Shown here: positions 37,380-48,780 of the stretch, one piece after another
Layout of the letters: every line of letters begins with the position of its first letter
How positions within the stretch are numbered: the stretch's first letter is position 1
From: Acanthosoma haemorrhoidale
Lineage: Eukaryota; Arthropoda; Insecta; Hemiptera; Acanthosomatidae
DNA: 64,000 nt
Assembly (NCBI GenBank): GCA_930367205.1
Contig: OV884015.1
Location: 34,835,288-34,899,287, forward strand
Reading direction: 5' to 3'
The notes under the pieces: generated by a model
The model's database searches: none
Told to the model about the DNA's origin: nothing
What the model saw: the letters and a program-made list of their open reading frames with translations, nothing else
Program-made: the position numbers and the translations under genes

Positions 37380-40300
37380 TCAGGCTTCTGAGTCAGCTCG
37401 GACTTCCGCTCTCAGCTCCTCCGGAGTGCGGAGGTCGACTGCGAACTTTGGAGGGTCCCATACCCTGGTTCCTCGGCTACCGGACCCTCGGACTCTAGCC
37501 GAGTATTCGGCGAAGGCAGTGGCCAAGCAGTAGGTGAGCCGCCGCGCTGAGGTTCGAGACTCGCAAACGAACCCGTGACACTCGAACGGGTTCCGGGTGT
37601 CTCCCGCGTCTCTCACGACGATCATGCAGAACACTCTCGTATAGACCAGGTCTTGCACTCCGTAAGAGATCGTCTAGAATGAAGTAAAAATCAGTTAAAA
37701 AATAATAAAATGAGACAAAGCAGGAACAGCCGATACGTCAATCGACATAAAATTGACAGAATGAAGTACGTAGTACAATCTCAGACTGTAGAAAATGGAA
37801 ACGGACGGTGTACTTATACAATAAATGATACGAAGTACTTACGGACTCAGTGATTGACTATATGTTATTTACAGAGACTAAAACAAGGAGCACCAATACT
37901 CTATACAATAGCCCGTAACAATGTCACACATGTGACGAATATGGCAATGCATTAGTGCACAACGGACGGACTGTATGACATAGGATAAAAGAGTGTCCTG
38001 TAAGTGGAGGAACGCTTGTTGATCACTACTTTAGTTTTTTTGAACTAAATTTCAAATTAGAAATCGAAAAGTAATCACTAAGTAATCATAAAGAATAATA
38101 TAGAAATGTGCTATTTGCCCATTTACACAGACATTATCACTGCCAAAGAAGCCATACGAAATCTTACACGATATTTTTAAGCTTGGAAAATTGCCTTGAA
38201 TACTATTAAATCCCATGCTAAGATTTTCACTTTATACATCTTGTAGACCCAATAAATCTCCTATTAAATCGGGAGTCTTATCTCTATCTATTAAAACCCA
38301 GCATTGCAGTTTTAATTTATAAATCTATATTACGTCCATTACAAATGCATGGTTGCGAAGTGTGGTGTGCATGAACTAAAAGGAAAAAAAAATTAGGAGA
38401 GTTCCAAAATAAAGTTCTTCCCAGAGCCATCAACACTCCGTGGTTTATCAGAAACCAACAGTTTCCTACAGGACCTACAAATGGAATCAATCAAAGATGT
38501 TACTAAGGTAAACTAGTTTATAGGTAACTTCCTCGAAAACTAGTTTGGTGTTAAAGAAGTAGTTTTTTATCAACTAGGTAGACCTACGACATCTCCAAAG
38601 TTAAAGCCCAGACTTTTAAAGGACTATTTTTTAAAGCTGTTATATCACATAGTATATAAGTAAGTAGTACATAGTATTTAAGTTCTAATAATAATTAAAT
38701 CAAAAGGCTTTTTATTTATTTTTTTAATAGTTGTTGTAAGCTCTGGTGTCATCTAATCTGACTATTATTACACAATTCTTTTGTTAAAAATTGTATTTTG
38801 TAAGCATTTATTCTTGTGTTTAATTAAGCCGATCTAGTAAAAAAAAAACAAAATAAAGAAACATCTATATTTATGAATAAAAAAAAAATCTATACCATAA
38901 TTTAGTGAGTGATTTTGTTAGAGATCTAGACCGTGGTTAGCACCAGGTACTACTTATTATTCTTAGGTCTTCTTAACCGCCTTTAGTACGCCTTTATTGA
39001 AATTTTTCCTCGTTTATCCTCACTAGGCCGAGTCAACCCCGACCATTCCCATCAAAGATAAATTCTTGGTTGAGGTGGAGATTGAACCGTGGTAATCACT
39101 AAACTACGAGGACTAATATAATTTCAGTGTACCGATAAGAAATCTTACTATTAAAAACAATAAAGAATAACACAAGAAGTTACATTTATTCTTTTTTAAT
39201 TTTGTTTCATTATTGTTTTTTGTTCTCCGCAAGTGTATACTTATCAAATAAATTAACGAAAATTGTGTCACATAAATATTTATACTTCTAGTCTAGTGAA
39301 AAGATAAGATCACATAGGTAAAACTCGAGTAATGGTTTTCTACTCATTCAGCATGTTATATTGTTGTTTTGTGATATTTCATAGTTTAGTATGTGTTAAG
39401 ATTTACTAATATTTCCTTCCTTGATTGATGATGGACCAGAATCAAAACAATGCCACACAACAATGCCATTGCCAAAATACGATCAAGAGCACGTGACGAT
39501 TTTTATCTTACATTCCAGCGTTGCCTGTTCCTCATTATGCCCTTGGCCTTAACGATATAAAAACGAAGAAAACAGCTATTAAAGGTCAGGCGTCTTCATA
39601 GTTTATTTCCATTACAAATCCACATTTAAACGGTGTAAATATAATAAAATTTACAATAGGATACTAGATTTGCAACGATAATTTTATTAAAATAGCAATG
39701 GAGCTTTGAGGTGCTCATAGCTCAACTCAAATATTCAACTCATTGATCAACAAGGCCATGGCTGCGAAACTAAAAAAAAAAAAAATTGGTGGCACGGTGT
39801 ATTATTAATGGACCCTTAAACTGACACTGTCAATAGTAATTCAACGATGTTAAAAATAACATGGACGATGATTGCATAATACTTGTGTCGGGATATGGTT
39901 GAACAATTATCGGAGGTGAGCAATTGTCGGAAAAGGTGAACAATTGTCGGAGGTCAACAATTGTCGGATTGTTGTAGTTAATAACATGGACCATGTTCCA
40001 TGTAGGCGTTAATATCTGACTCCATTTTATTAATAGGAATGTGTCCCGACAAGACACTGTGTTCAGGATGAGGTTCAGAGGTTCATAAAGAATAAGACCA
40101 GTTTTCAGAGTTCGGGCGAGAGATCGGCAGCGTAATAAGTACAAGTCGTCAGAGGTCTGCTATAGGCTGTGTGGCAAAGTGCCGTTGTAGAGGTGCGATC
40201 TAGCGAGAGTAGATTAGCGGAAGGCTGAGTAGGCGTATCGCGACGGCTGATAGCGGCTATCGGTATGTAGAAACTGGAAAAGAGTGAAGAGTGGGCCTAC

Positions 40301-42026
40301 CAGGGGCCAAGTGCCCCTGGTGTCAAGTTACAAGTAGTGTGGCTCAGGAGACTAGGAAACAGAGTGTCTTTCAGGGCGAATTTTACTGATATAAATATGG
40401 TAACCCCCTCCCTCGTGAAAGGCGGACTCTGTCTGCAGGGGTATGTTTTAGGATACACAGGTAGTCACTTCCTTTTAGTTTATTGACCGTTGGGGTAAAA
40501 GGGTGTGTTTTATATGGCTGCTAGGGCCTCACCCACTTGGGTTATTTGACCGCCTATAGGTGGTCTGTTTTATTATCCCATGGGTCCAAAAGGGTTCCTA
40601 GCATGCTTTTATGACCACGGGAAGTGCCTCAAGGTCTATTCTAAGTGGCAGATGTGCTTGCCCTAGGTTTTATGGCCCTCTGAGTTTCTTGTTTACGACT
40701 TCCGACCTCTCTATGATTTATTACAAGAAGTTTACACGGATTTGCATTTTCTATTATAATACATTATGAACTAGAGTGTAGGGTAATTTACATATATAGT
40801 TAGCGGTTGCTACAACTTGTTTACTTTTGCATTTCAAATAATTTTATAAAATATCTACCTTTTTTTATTGGAAATTAAAAGTCAGCCACAGGAGGTTGGA
40901 GCACATAATTGTGGGTTAGATAGTGTAAAATGTAGTTGGAAGAGAAATAAAAATTATTTATTTGAAAAATAAATGTAGAATAAATATGAAGGAGTCCCAT
41001 TACATACTTACAACAATTAAAAAATAGTATCAATAATGAAAATTCAGTCGACAATATTAATGTATTTTCTCAGAAATTAAATTGCGAATTGATAAAAATA
41101 GAAATGAAACAAGCTTTAGTTGATAAAATAAAAGCTCATATGAAATCTAAATGAAATAACCTCAAACATTAATATAAAAACAATTATAATCAAAAATATT
41201 AAAAAACTAAGTAACAATATATTTAATAAATATATACATAACTAACCAAAAATTACCTACTAGAAAGCTGTACTAAAAGATCAACAGAATAACCACAACA
41301 AATGTCAATAAAATACTATTATCCAAATTTCGAAACAACCGTGAAAATTATTTCTATTGGAAAACAATTGAAGGAAGAATCGTAGGGGATAGGTGGAAAA
41401 CAAAAGCAGGAAGAATTGTAGGGTATAAGTGGAAAACGGATAATGGCATGGAATATAAGAAAAACGAAAGAAGGAAGGACTGTAGATGATAGAAAACAAA
41501 AGAAGGCAAAACGATAGGGGATAGATGAAAAACAAAAGTAGGAACAGTAGTAGGGAACTGATGGGAAAAAAGGGAGGAAGGACGGTCGGGAATAGATGAA
41601 AATTAATAATGGCATGGAGGATACGAAAAACAAAAGAGGGATGATTGAATGGGAATAAAATAAGAAACTAACACCATTATAGGAGATTTTGAGGCACCTA
41701 CGCCTAACTCTAGAAAGATAATTGAATAAATACTTTATAAATAAATCTCCATGACTTATGCCTCAAACTCTCACTCCCACTAAACAACAAACACTGACCT
41801 CTATGGGGAAGGGTTTCCTGGAGGCGGGCGAGTAGAGGGTGCAACCCTCTGTGGTGACAAGCAAGGACATGAGAGATAGTGGGGTAGCCCCTGGGGTCTT
41901 TGCGGCAGCCACCATCGAGTCCACGGGCTTGCGGGTGTGCTTCACTCCCCAGAGCCCCCGGGCCTCCCGCCAGCCCAGGTACTTCACAGAGAACGTCTGG
42001 GGCAGCTCCTCCTTCACGTCCGTCAT
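37380..42026 (-). CDS. PTB/PID-domain protein
   Basis: Minus-strand CDS joined from 42026-41799 and 37673-37380: 522 nt, 173 residues; the intron (37674-41798) has GT/AG ends and phase 0. Residues about 9-137 form a phosphotyrosine-binding (PID) fold: TFSVKYLGWREARGLWGVKH at the first strand, the LLVTTEGCTLYSP strand pair in the middle, FECHGFVC as the last strand and a C-terminal helix around ARRLTYCLATAFAEYSARV. PTB domains bind NPxY-type tails or phospholipids as adaptors; the partner here is unknown. The basic, Pro/Arg-containing tail (138-173) looks disordered. The start is Met at 42026 because the 5' exon has an in-frame TAA at 54045-54047 and no other in-frame ATG intervenes. Exons are GC-rich in an AT-rich region. 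A second long open frame overlaps this CDS (see findings). The fold is well supported; orthology is not. Confidence 0.88.
38250..38640 (+). mobile_element. Decayed Jockey-type LINE C-terminal fragment (family C)
   Basis: Plus-strand frames, broken by stops, give IYKSILRPLQMHGCEVWCA, then FQNKVLPRAINTPWFIRN and a DLQMESIKDV stretch. These match the C-terminal pattern of Jockey-clade elements (L.YK..L.P...YG...WG; FQ.K.LR.I.N.PWYV.N; DL....V). It is more decayed than family A and is not obviously the same element. Confidence 0.6.
38930..39115 (-). repeat. Interspersed repeat unit (SINE-like family, copy 2)
   Basis: Shares the TTTATCCTCAC core with 10200-10340 and 45380-45545. On the minus strand its start carries TAGTTTAGTGATTACCACGG and GGTTCAATCTCC, resembling A- and B-box pieces brought close together. 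Probably a tRNA-derived retroposon remnant. Confidence 0.4.
39896..40814 (-). mobile_element. Solo LTR (copy 5) with perfect 5-bp target duplication
   Basis: Minus-strand LTR, 919 bp, starting TGTAGCAACCGCTAACTA and ending CCCGACA. It is flanked by ACTTG at 39891-39895 and 40815-40819, a clean target-site duplication that fixes both ends. It is diverged from the other copies in the middle but shares both termini and the GACTCCATTTT...CCCGACAA segment. A short tandem repeat has expanded near its 3' end (39908-39970). Confidence 0.85.
39908..39970. repeat. Short tandem repeat inside the solo LTR
   Basis: About four imperfect copies of a 14-20 bp unit containing AACAATTGTCGGA. Other LTR copies have only one related segment there (near ACCTGGACAATTG). 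Confidence 0.65.
41360..41650. repeat. Purine-rich minisatellite in the PTB-gene intron
   Basis: Degenerate tandem units of about 35-45 bp with the core GGAAGAATCGTAGGGGATAG followed by TGGAAAACAAAAG. A longer period is also visible: AATGGCATGG plus a gap and GAAAAAC recur about 155 bp apart. The long minus-strand ORFs here, with repeated FCLLLFS/YPL motifs, are translation of the repeat and not genes. Confidence 0.65.
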
Positions 42027-42266
42027 CGCTGATCTGAAACAGGGAGGAAACAAGCTTAGTTTAATAATATCGCCGAGCCCGCTAAGTTAACACTAGATGT
42101 TTAGTTGCAGGCTCAAAACTGTAGCGTGGAAACATCATAATTTGGGGAAAACACGCATGATCACTATTGCAACACATTCCGAGCTAGTGTTAAGAAAATC
42201 GTTCCTCTCATTCCTAACACTGAATAAAACAGCCAATAAATTAACTTTATTAAAGGAGTAAAAGTT

Positions 42267-43016
42267 TGTAGCGACCGCTAACTACATAAGATAAATCACC
42301 CAATACTCTATTGTATATGTATTGTAAACAAATGTAAATAACATAATTAAAATATTAATCATTGTAAATGTGTTAAGCAATAAAAAATGCGGGGTGCCAA
42401 GTAGTATATGAGATGGGACACCAGCTGTCAGTACCCAGGTATATGGAGGGGCCCAAACAGCCGGCGCCCAGCCTCTGCCAGAGAACAAAGAAACCACACA
42501 TCATTGGTTACATCAATCTTAATGATGATTGGCTAAGGGAAAGGCTAGCTGGGTTCCTAAGCCGAGGGTCTGGCCCCTGTAAATCATTCTCTCCGGGAAA
42601 CTACTCACTGGCTCGTGGCTACCCCGCTTGAACTCTGAAAACCTGACTGCTTCTTTATGAAAAACCTCTGCATCTCGTCTCTCCTAACTCTCCCTAAATC
42701 TCCTCGCTATGTTTTAGTCCGGCGTTGTCAGACCCCACACCTTTCTAGTGGGAACCTCTGCCTTCGTCTCGCTAAAACTAGCACCTCCTTGGGAGAGACC
42801 TCTCCCTCGCGGACGACGGTTGCCGTGGCCCTGCTAATTTTCCTCGCAGCACTGCGGCAATCCAGTCTGCCTCTCTCCGGTTCACACTCGCCTTTGGGAT
42901 CCGGACGGTTTTCGCCTACCCTACACTCAGATACCGAGTGTGAATTCGTGGTCGTTCCAAGACCACATAAACTACCTATAAACCTACCCTGTACCTCTTC
43001 TCCTAAACATAGTGCA
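42267..43016 (+). mobile_element. LTR (copy 4), truncated at its 3' end
   Basis: Plus-strand copy beginning TGTAGCGACCGCTAAC and following copies 1 and 2 closely up to the AACATAGTGCA segment at about 43006-43016. After that the expected GACGGGGCACATACC... end is missing. It contains an AATAAA at about 42379. The 131-codon ORF inside is a by-product of LTR sequence; the same frame is broken in the other copies. Confidence 0.8.
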
Positions 43017-45379
43017 ATCCGAACAACTCGATGTGCTTGGTGTACGAAATAAATTCATTTGGAGGAAAGATTCCAGGTGAATGAAATATAACAAAATCAT
43101 TATTCTGGGAATTTTTCCCCTTAGCTCAACAAAATGGCACATAGCAAAATTTCTAGCTAACCATTGTATAATACAAGGTCATTTGTCTCTTGTGATTATT
43201 CCAAAATAGTATACTATATGAAACATATATGGTGGATTAAGTTGGAACCACGGTATAATAATAAATAAGCAACACACAAAAAGCAAAAAAAGTTGGTAAT
43301 AATTGTGTCGAAGTAACATAGGTAGAAAAGTAGGGATAATTACTGAAGGAAAATGAGAAAGAAAGGGATCATGGACAGATTGAATTATAGGAAGGATAAA
43401 ATTACAGAGAGGAATATATGGTGCGTATATAATATAATGAATTATTTAACTGATGAACTCCAAAAAGATTGGGATTGAGTGGATGGTATATAATCCAACT
43501 CAGGTCAAACATTTTAGAAGTAGGTTATTCTCGAAAAGGACTGAAATTGCATACTTGGACTCGTGGCGTGAACTAACACCAAAACTAATCTTAATTGGAT
43601 ATAAGGGATAGATGACCGTTCAGATAAGCGGAAAGTACACATACCCATTGACTACGGACAAAAGTAATTACCCTTGAAATTACCCTACAAAAGGATACCT
43701 AAGCTATTTGTCTTAAAATGAATGTTAATTATTATTAGTGATTCAACGAACATACATTGTAACTATAAGTGTCCTTCATTGGGTATCAATGACCGCTCTA
43801 TCGTTCAGGCCAGTAAACTAGTAAACTAGCAAAATTTATCTAAATCCGTTTTATATTTGATGATTAATGTAACAGCAACTAATTGTGAGAACAAACTAGA
43901 CACGAACATTGATCTTCTCAAGGTGGCAAATAACGTGTTCTTAAGTCCTTCAATCTTGCTTTAAGTCTTAAAGTTACAGTTATAACTACAAAAAGGCGCC
44001 CGAAAGAAGATGACTGACTGTACTTTAAAGTGGATGCTCTCCTTTCCCGCTTGGAAAATGTTGAGGAAAATGTCTATTCCTTTGTTAAGAAACTCATGTT
44101 ATAAAGTGACTATGAGATAATTATTGATGGGCTGGAATCACATTATTATCTAGACAAACTTTCTACCTCACATATATGATTCATATTAAATAATTAAGTC
44201 AGTATACGAAGCTATTAACAAAACGGTAATCGAAATGAGCACCTGCGCATAGAAAGACTTATCTTCACAGAAGTAAATTACCGGTGCACAAGTAATAAAA
44301 AACTACCATTCTGACCAATTTTTTTTATGCATTAGATAATAGAAAGTACCTGTTCCATAAAAGATAATTAAGATGAAAACCAGCTGTGACCAGTTACCAG
44401 CCTAACGGCGGTCATACAATTAACACTTCATTAACGGTGCCTACACAAAAACCTACACGCTCTATTCGGATATTTCGCCCATGATCCATGGAGGGTAAAA
44501 TCAGAGGCTGTCGCCAGAGAAATAAATGAGATCTTTGACGAATGAGCTCTTTTATTTTTCTATAAATAAATCTGGACGGATAAGCCATTAATTAACCAAT
44601 CTATGGAACTCATTGGACAGCGCACTAAAGTAAAGAATTGTTGAGGAATTCTTTTTGTATGCCTTAATACAATTGTTGTTCATGTATCTTTGTGATTCAT
44701 CAATGTTGAGCATTGTTTAAGTCATGTATTTTTTTAAGTGCTCTGTAAGTACATAATGACTTTTCGTTATATAAGAAGGATGAGCAGAGCCATTTATTTT
44801 TCATTGTACATTATTATAAATTGCTTTCCCATATTTTGATTAGTTTATAAACTGTAAGATGATTTTATTACTATTGTTTGTATCCTTTTATGTACGGATA
44901 TATATAAGTCCTTGAAAAGGAGTGGGTGCTGTAAAATAAATAAACATATAAAAAGTTGAAAGGTAATATCGAAGGGCTTAGCAACGACGCAGTATTGCCT
45001 AAAATTTAAAATCTTACCTCCAGGCAACGATGTTGATTAACATAACGGTGCAAAGAACTAGAAAAAATCCGAATACAAACAAAAAACATATAAAAAAGGT
45101 TTGAAATAAAGTATAAATTCATATGATAGTGAATATAACAACATTAAGGAAGCCACAGACCCACTGAAATAATGTGACAATTCAACTAAAACAGCATTTG
45201 CTGAATCACGCACCCTTATTATCCGCACAATTCAGATTTAAACAACTGAAGTTAATCGCCGTCAGGAAATTATCAATTGGTTGGTTGACTGTGTGTCACT
45301 TAGAATGCAAAATCATGTAAGACATATTTATTATGCACATAAATGCATAAAAGGTCATAAATTAAATAATTATAACCGG

Positions 45380-45545
45380 TTACCTCTTAACGATGATTTC
45401 GCTCTTCTATATGGGATTTGCTACTTCCTTATTGGAATAGCTACTCACTTTTCCTCTCAAGGCTAAGTGAACACCGACCAGGCTATTATAAATATATATA
45501 AAAGGCCTACAAAAGCCTTTTAGAGGAAGCCGGGAATCGGACCTT
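45380..45545. repeat. Interspersed repeat unit (SINE-like family, copy 3)
   Basis: Similar to 10260-10330 over about 70 bp (core GGAATAGCTACTCACTTTTCC) and to part of 38990-39060 (GGCTAAGTGAACACCGACCA against GGCCGAGTCAACCCCGACCA). It is followed by a short inverted motif, AAAGGCCT...AGCCTTTT. Confidence 0.45.
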
Positions 45546-45629
45546 CTTATTTATTAATTGTAATATCATTTAATTTTTTTTTGGTTGAGGTTATAAACCT
45601 AATGAATAAAGGAACGATAGATTAGGTGG

Positions 45630-45900
45630 TCATTAGACTGAGCCACACATCCCCATACTCCTTTGGGTCTAGTCGAGTGTCTAGCGCCAGTTTCGTGACC
45701 TGCTATAAATACGTGACAGTGGGAGTCCTGACAATGGCCAGTTCCTCCAATCATATCCTGAGCGTCTGTGGCTCTCGCGCTCTTGGTCAGCCATCACTGG
45801 CTTGTGTCCGGTGACGCGGCTGAGGAAGTGAGGGACTTCCCAAGACTCCGCTTCGCATGAGAGGGGGTATTAACGATTTGGATTTGGGAGGTCTAAGGCC
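45630..45900 (+). mobile_element. Jockey-type LINE 3' fragment (family A)
   Basis: Matches the stop-proximal and 3' UTR part of the LINEs at 59107-60255 and 16700-17290: CCTGAGCGTCTGTGGCTCTC, GGGACTTCCCAAGACTCCGC and ATTTGGGAGGTCT occur in the same order. It is truncated at both ends. Confidence 0.75.
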
Positions 45901-48664
45901 ACCTATATCAAAAGTCTAACCAGGAAATTATCATATTTTTAAAAAAATTGTGCATAATATTGTCCTGTATAACATTTTTTATTCATTTGCTACGTTTCGG
46001 ATTCAATTAGTCCATTACGAGGCAACACTTAACACAAATAGAAGAAAAAATCTTGATATGATTACAATAACTAAAAATACTTTTAAGGGGCTCGTTAACC
46101 AACTAAATCAGGGGTACTATGTTACATCATTGACGCAACTTTGTACGTTTCTAACTCTTAGACTAGAATTCATTAATGCAACGGATACTCAAAATTTGAC
46201 AGAAACCCACGTGGCAGTGTGACGTACTGGGCACATTGCGCATTGCATTCACAATTATACCAGGTACCAAAATATTCACATGGCGGACTGTTTATTATTA
46301 ATTACACAACAATGAGCACCGACTGAGTACGAGAATTGATTCCTAATTAGCGACATTTCATCTCAACGACCACTTCGCAAGCTTGCATTGTCACTATACT
46401 ATCAACAAGCACGTGAGACAAACTAGATTACCAGATCTTTGGTAAAATTTTCCAAGATCCACTATCAATTTTTGCAAGTTGGCGAGCTGCATACATAATT
46501 GGTCATTGTATGCAGATGCCCATTTGAAGACGTATGTGCGACTAAAGTGAAAACAATATTAACCTACTTCTGTTGGGTGTGATCATCAATTAACTCTTTT
46601 TAGTTTAGTTTTATTTTAAACCAGAAACCCGAGTTCAAGTCTGGTTCTTGCAAGATTTTCTAAAAATTTTTGACTAATAATTATTAGTTATTACTTAATA
46701 ATTAATAATTATTAAGAATCGGAAAAATAGAAAAAATGAAATTTGATTCAGTGGTGGGGTGGCATGAAAAATACTGCCTCCTCCATAACAGGAAATAAAT
46801 TATTTTTAAAACATTGAGTAGAGTTTTAAATTTAAAATGTTAATAATATTTTATTTGTGTTTTGTATTTTAAAACTATGACTAGAAAAAGTCATTAAAAC
46901 TGTCACTAACCCCTTGCTTTGTGGAATGAAAACTTGATATATATTGATAAGACGATAAAAAAGAATGAACCCATAAAAATAACGAAAGATCATTATTTAA
47001 CCACTATGAAGTTATATAATAATAAAACAAATATTTTCATATGTATCAAATGATCTGGCTAATAATATATATGTTTTTGGGCTTTAGAGGACTACAATTT
47101 AAAAATGTCATTAAAACTATGGTTTTCGCTGTTGCAACGAAACCATTAATGTGCAATGAATCGCAGTTGACTTTATGTTGTTGCTTGTCAAACTTATACA
47201 TGGGTTGAATTTGCAATGAATCTTTTTCTTCAGGGTTGTTCGCTTTTAAATTCTCAGAGACAATCCTTAGAAGATTTTTTTTATCTATAAACATTTAACT
47301 TACATATTAGTTTTTTGAGAGTTCAAATTTTTTTTTTATTTAAATAAGAATAGAATATCTTCATATTGTAAATAAAACAACAATGGTAGGATGTCATGAT
47401 GAAAGGATGATTCAAGTAAACAATGTTTTTCTTCGTGAAATCTTTTCTTCGTAATCACCATGCTAGAAAGGGATGGCAATCTATAGATAATCTGCTTTAC
47501 GCTTGCTCAATCAAATCAATTCATTTAGAATATTTACATAATAAAAAAATCTTATGTTAATATGCAGTGCATCTAGTCCAAGCACAATACAACATCATCG
47601 CTCTAGGTTATAAATAAATTCTTTAGTCAAGTACGTATAAATCTTTGCATAAGGATGTCGGAAAAACTAACAGAAATATTTTCTGGATTTTGGATTTCGA
47701 TTTCTATGGGAAACCGTGATAAGTCGTGTTTGTTAGTTGTTTGATTTTAGGTAGTGTCAATATGTAGCTTTTTTTCTTTCTTTATCGTTCCATCAAAAGC
47801 GGCACTTATCATATGACAAGTGCCATTGTTAATTATTAGGCACTCCATAATAAGAGTTCATCTGAGTACACTTGACAGCATGAGTGATTTATCGTAATTT
47901 GATTAAGCTAACAACATATTAGAAAAAAAATAGGCGAGGGGGACATAAAAAAATTTGTAAAAAGTTAGATTTCGGAAGAAAGAGGATTCTGGTCGCTAGA
48001 AGTCGAACCATAGTATATGGTACAATTTTTTCACGCAAGTCGCTTTTTAGCAAGAAATAAAGTTTATTCTGGTTTTACAAAAAAAACGTTGAGATGTCAG
48101 AAAAGTCGACCAAAGTTGACATTTATAGTAATCCTTATAATACAATAAATATACCAGTGCGAAAAACGTTAACATTTTTTGATTTTTTTTAAAAATCCAA
48201 ACTAGTTTCAGTGATTTTATTTTTTCAACGAAAACTCGATGGTTCGGCGTCCATTGTTGTCCCAGCACAGCCTTGGTCACTTCCTTTTCCTGTCTAACTT
48301 TGGCTATTGGATTTTCGAAACAATATCGTACCTAACTTTTTTTACGTTGCACTAAAACATTTGACACTGAGCCTAATGTTTACGACAGCTGAATTTTTGT
48401 GGAATAAATTAGTCTGTAGACGAAGATCTAGGAAGAATTATCCTTTATGCATAGTGCCTGCAAGCATGTAAAAATGTGTATAGATTGTACATTATTTTAC
48501 AATTTAATAATTTGACTCTAATGTTAATAGCTGTAAAATATAGTTAAGTGAATAATTGGTTTATTATTATTCTTTAATTAAAATTGTTGAAGGCAAACCC
48601 TTCTATGATTTTAAGATTAGGTTTCGGTTCTAATTTTCAATATCACAAGCATTTTTCAAAGTGC

Positions 48665-48780
48665 CAGGGTTACCTTCTTAGCAGAAGAACGTCCGAATCA
48701 AATACTGACAATGCGAGTTCAAATCCAGTCCTTGGAGGCTATTATAGTTTCTGATAAAATTACTTCCCATCAGCAAAGCG
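48665..48780 (+). repeat. Possible tRNA-derived SINE remnant
   Basis: A B-box-like GAGTTCAAATCCAG at about 48716 follows, by about 40 bases, an A-box-like TTAGCAGAAGA. No cloverleaf can be drawn. Weak evidence. Confidence 0.25.

Larger units (their letters stand above)
37674..41798. other. Second intron of the PTB-domain gene
   Basis: A 4.1-kb intron (minus-strand GT at 41798, AG at 37674). It contains a LINE fragment (38250-38640), a SINE-like repeat (38930-39115), a solo LTR (39896-40814) and a minisatellite (about 41360-41650). Confidence 0.7.

Noticed and set aside
41305..41633. Minus-strand ORFs rich in Phe, Leu and Ser resembling membrane segments
   Set aside because: They are translation of the purine-rich minisatellite; the apparent protein repeats follow the DNA repeat.
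42657..43052. 131-codon plus-strand ORF
   Set aside because: It is LTR sequence (copy 4), the reverse of the ORFs in copies 1 and 2, and carries no known domain.
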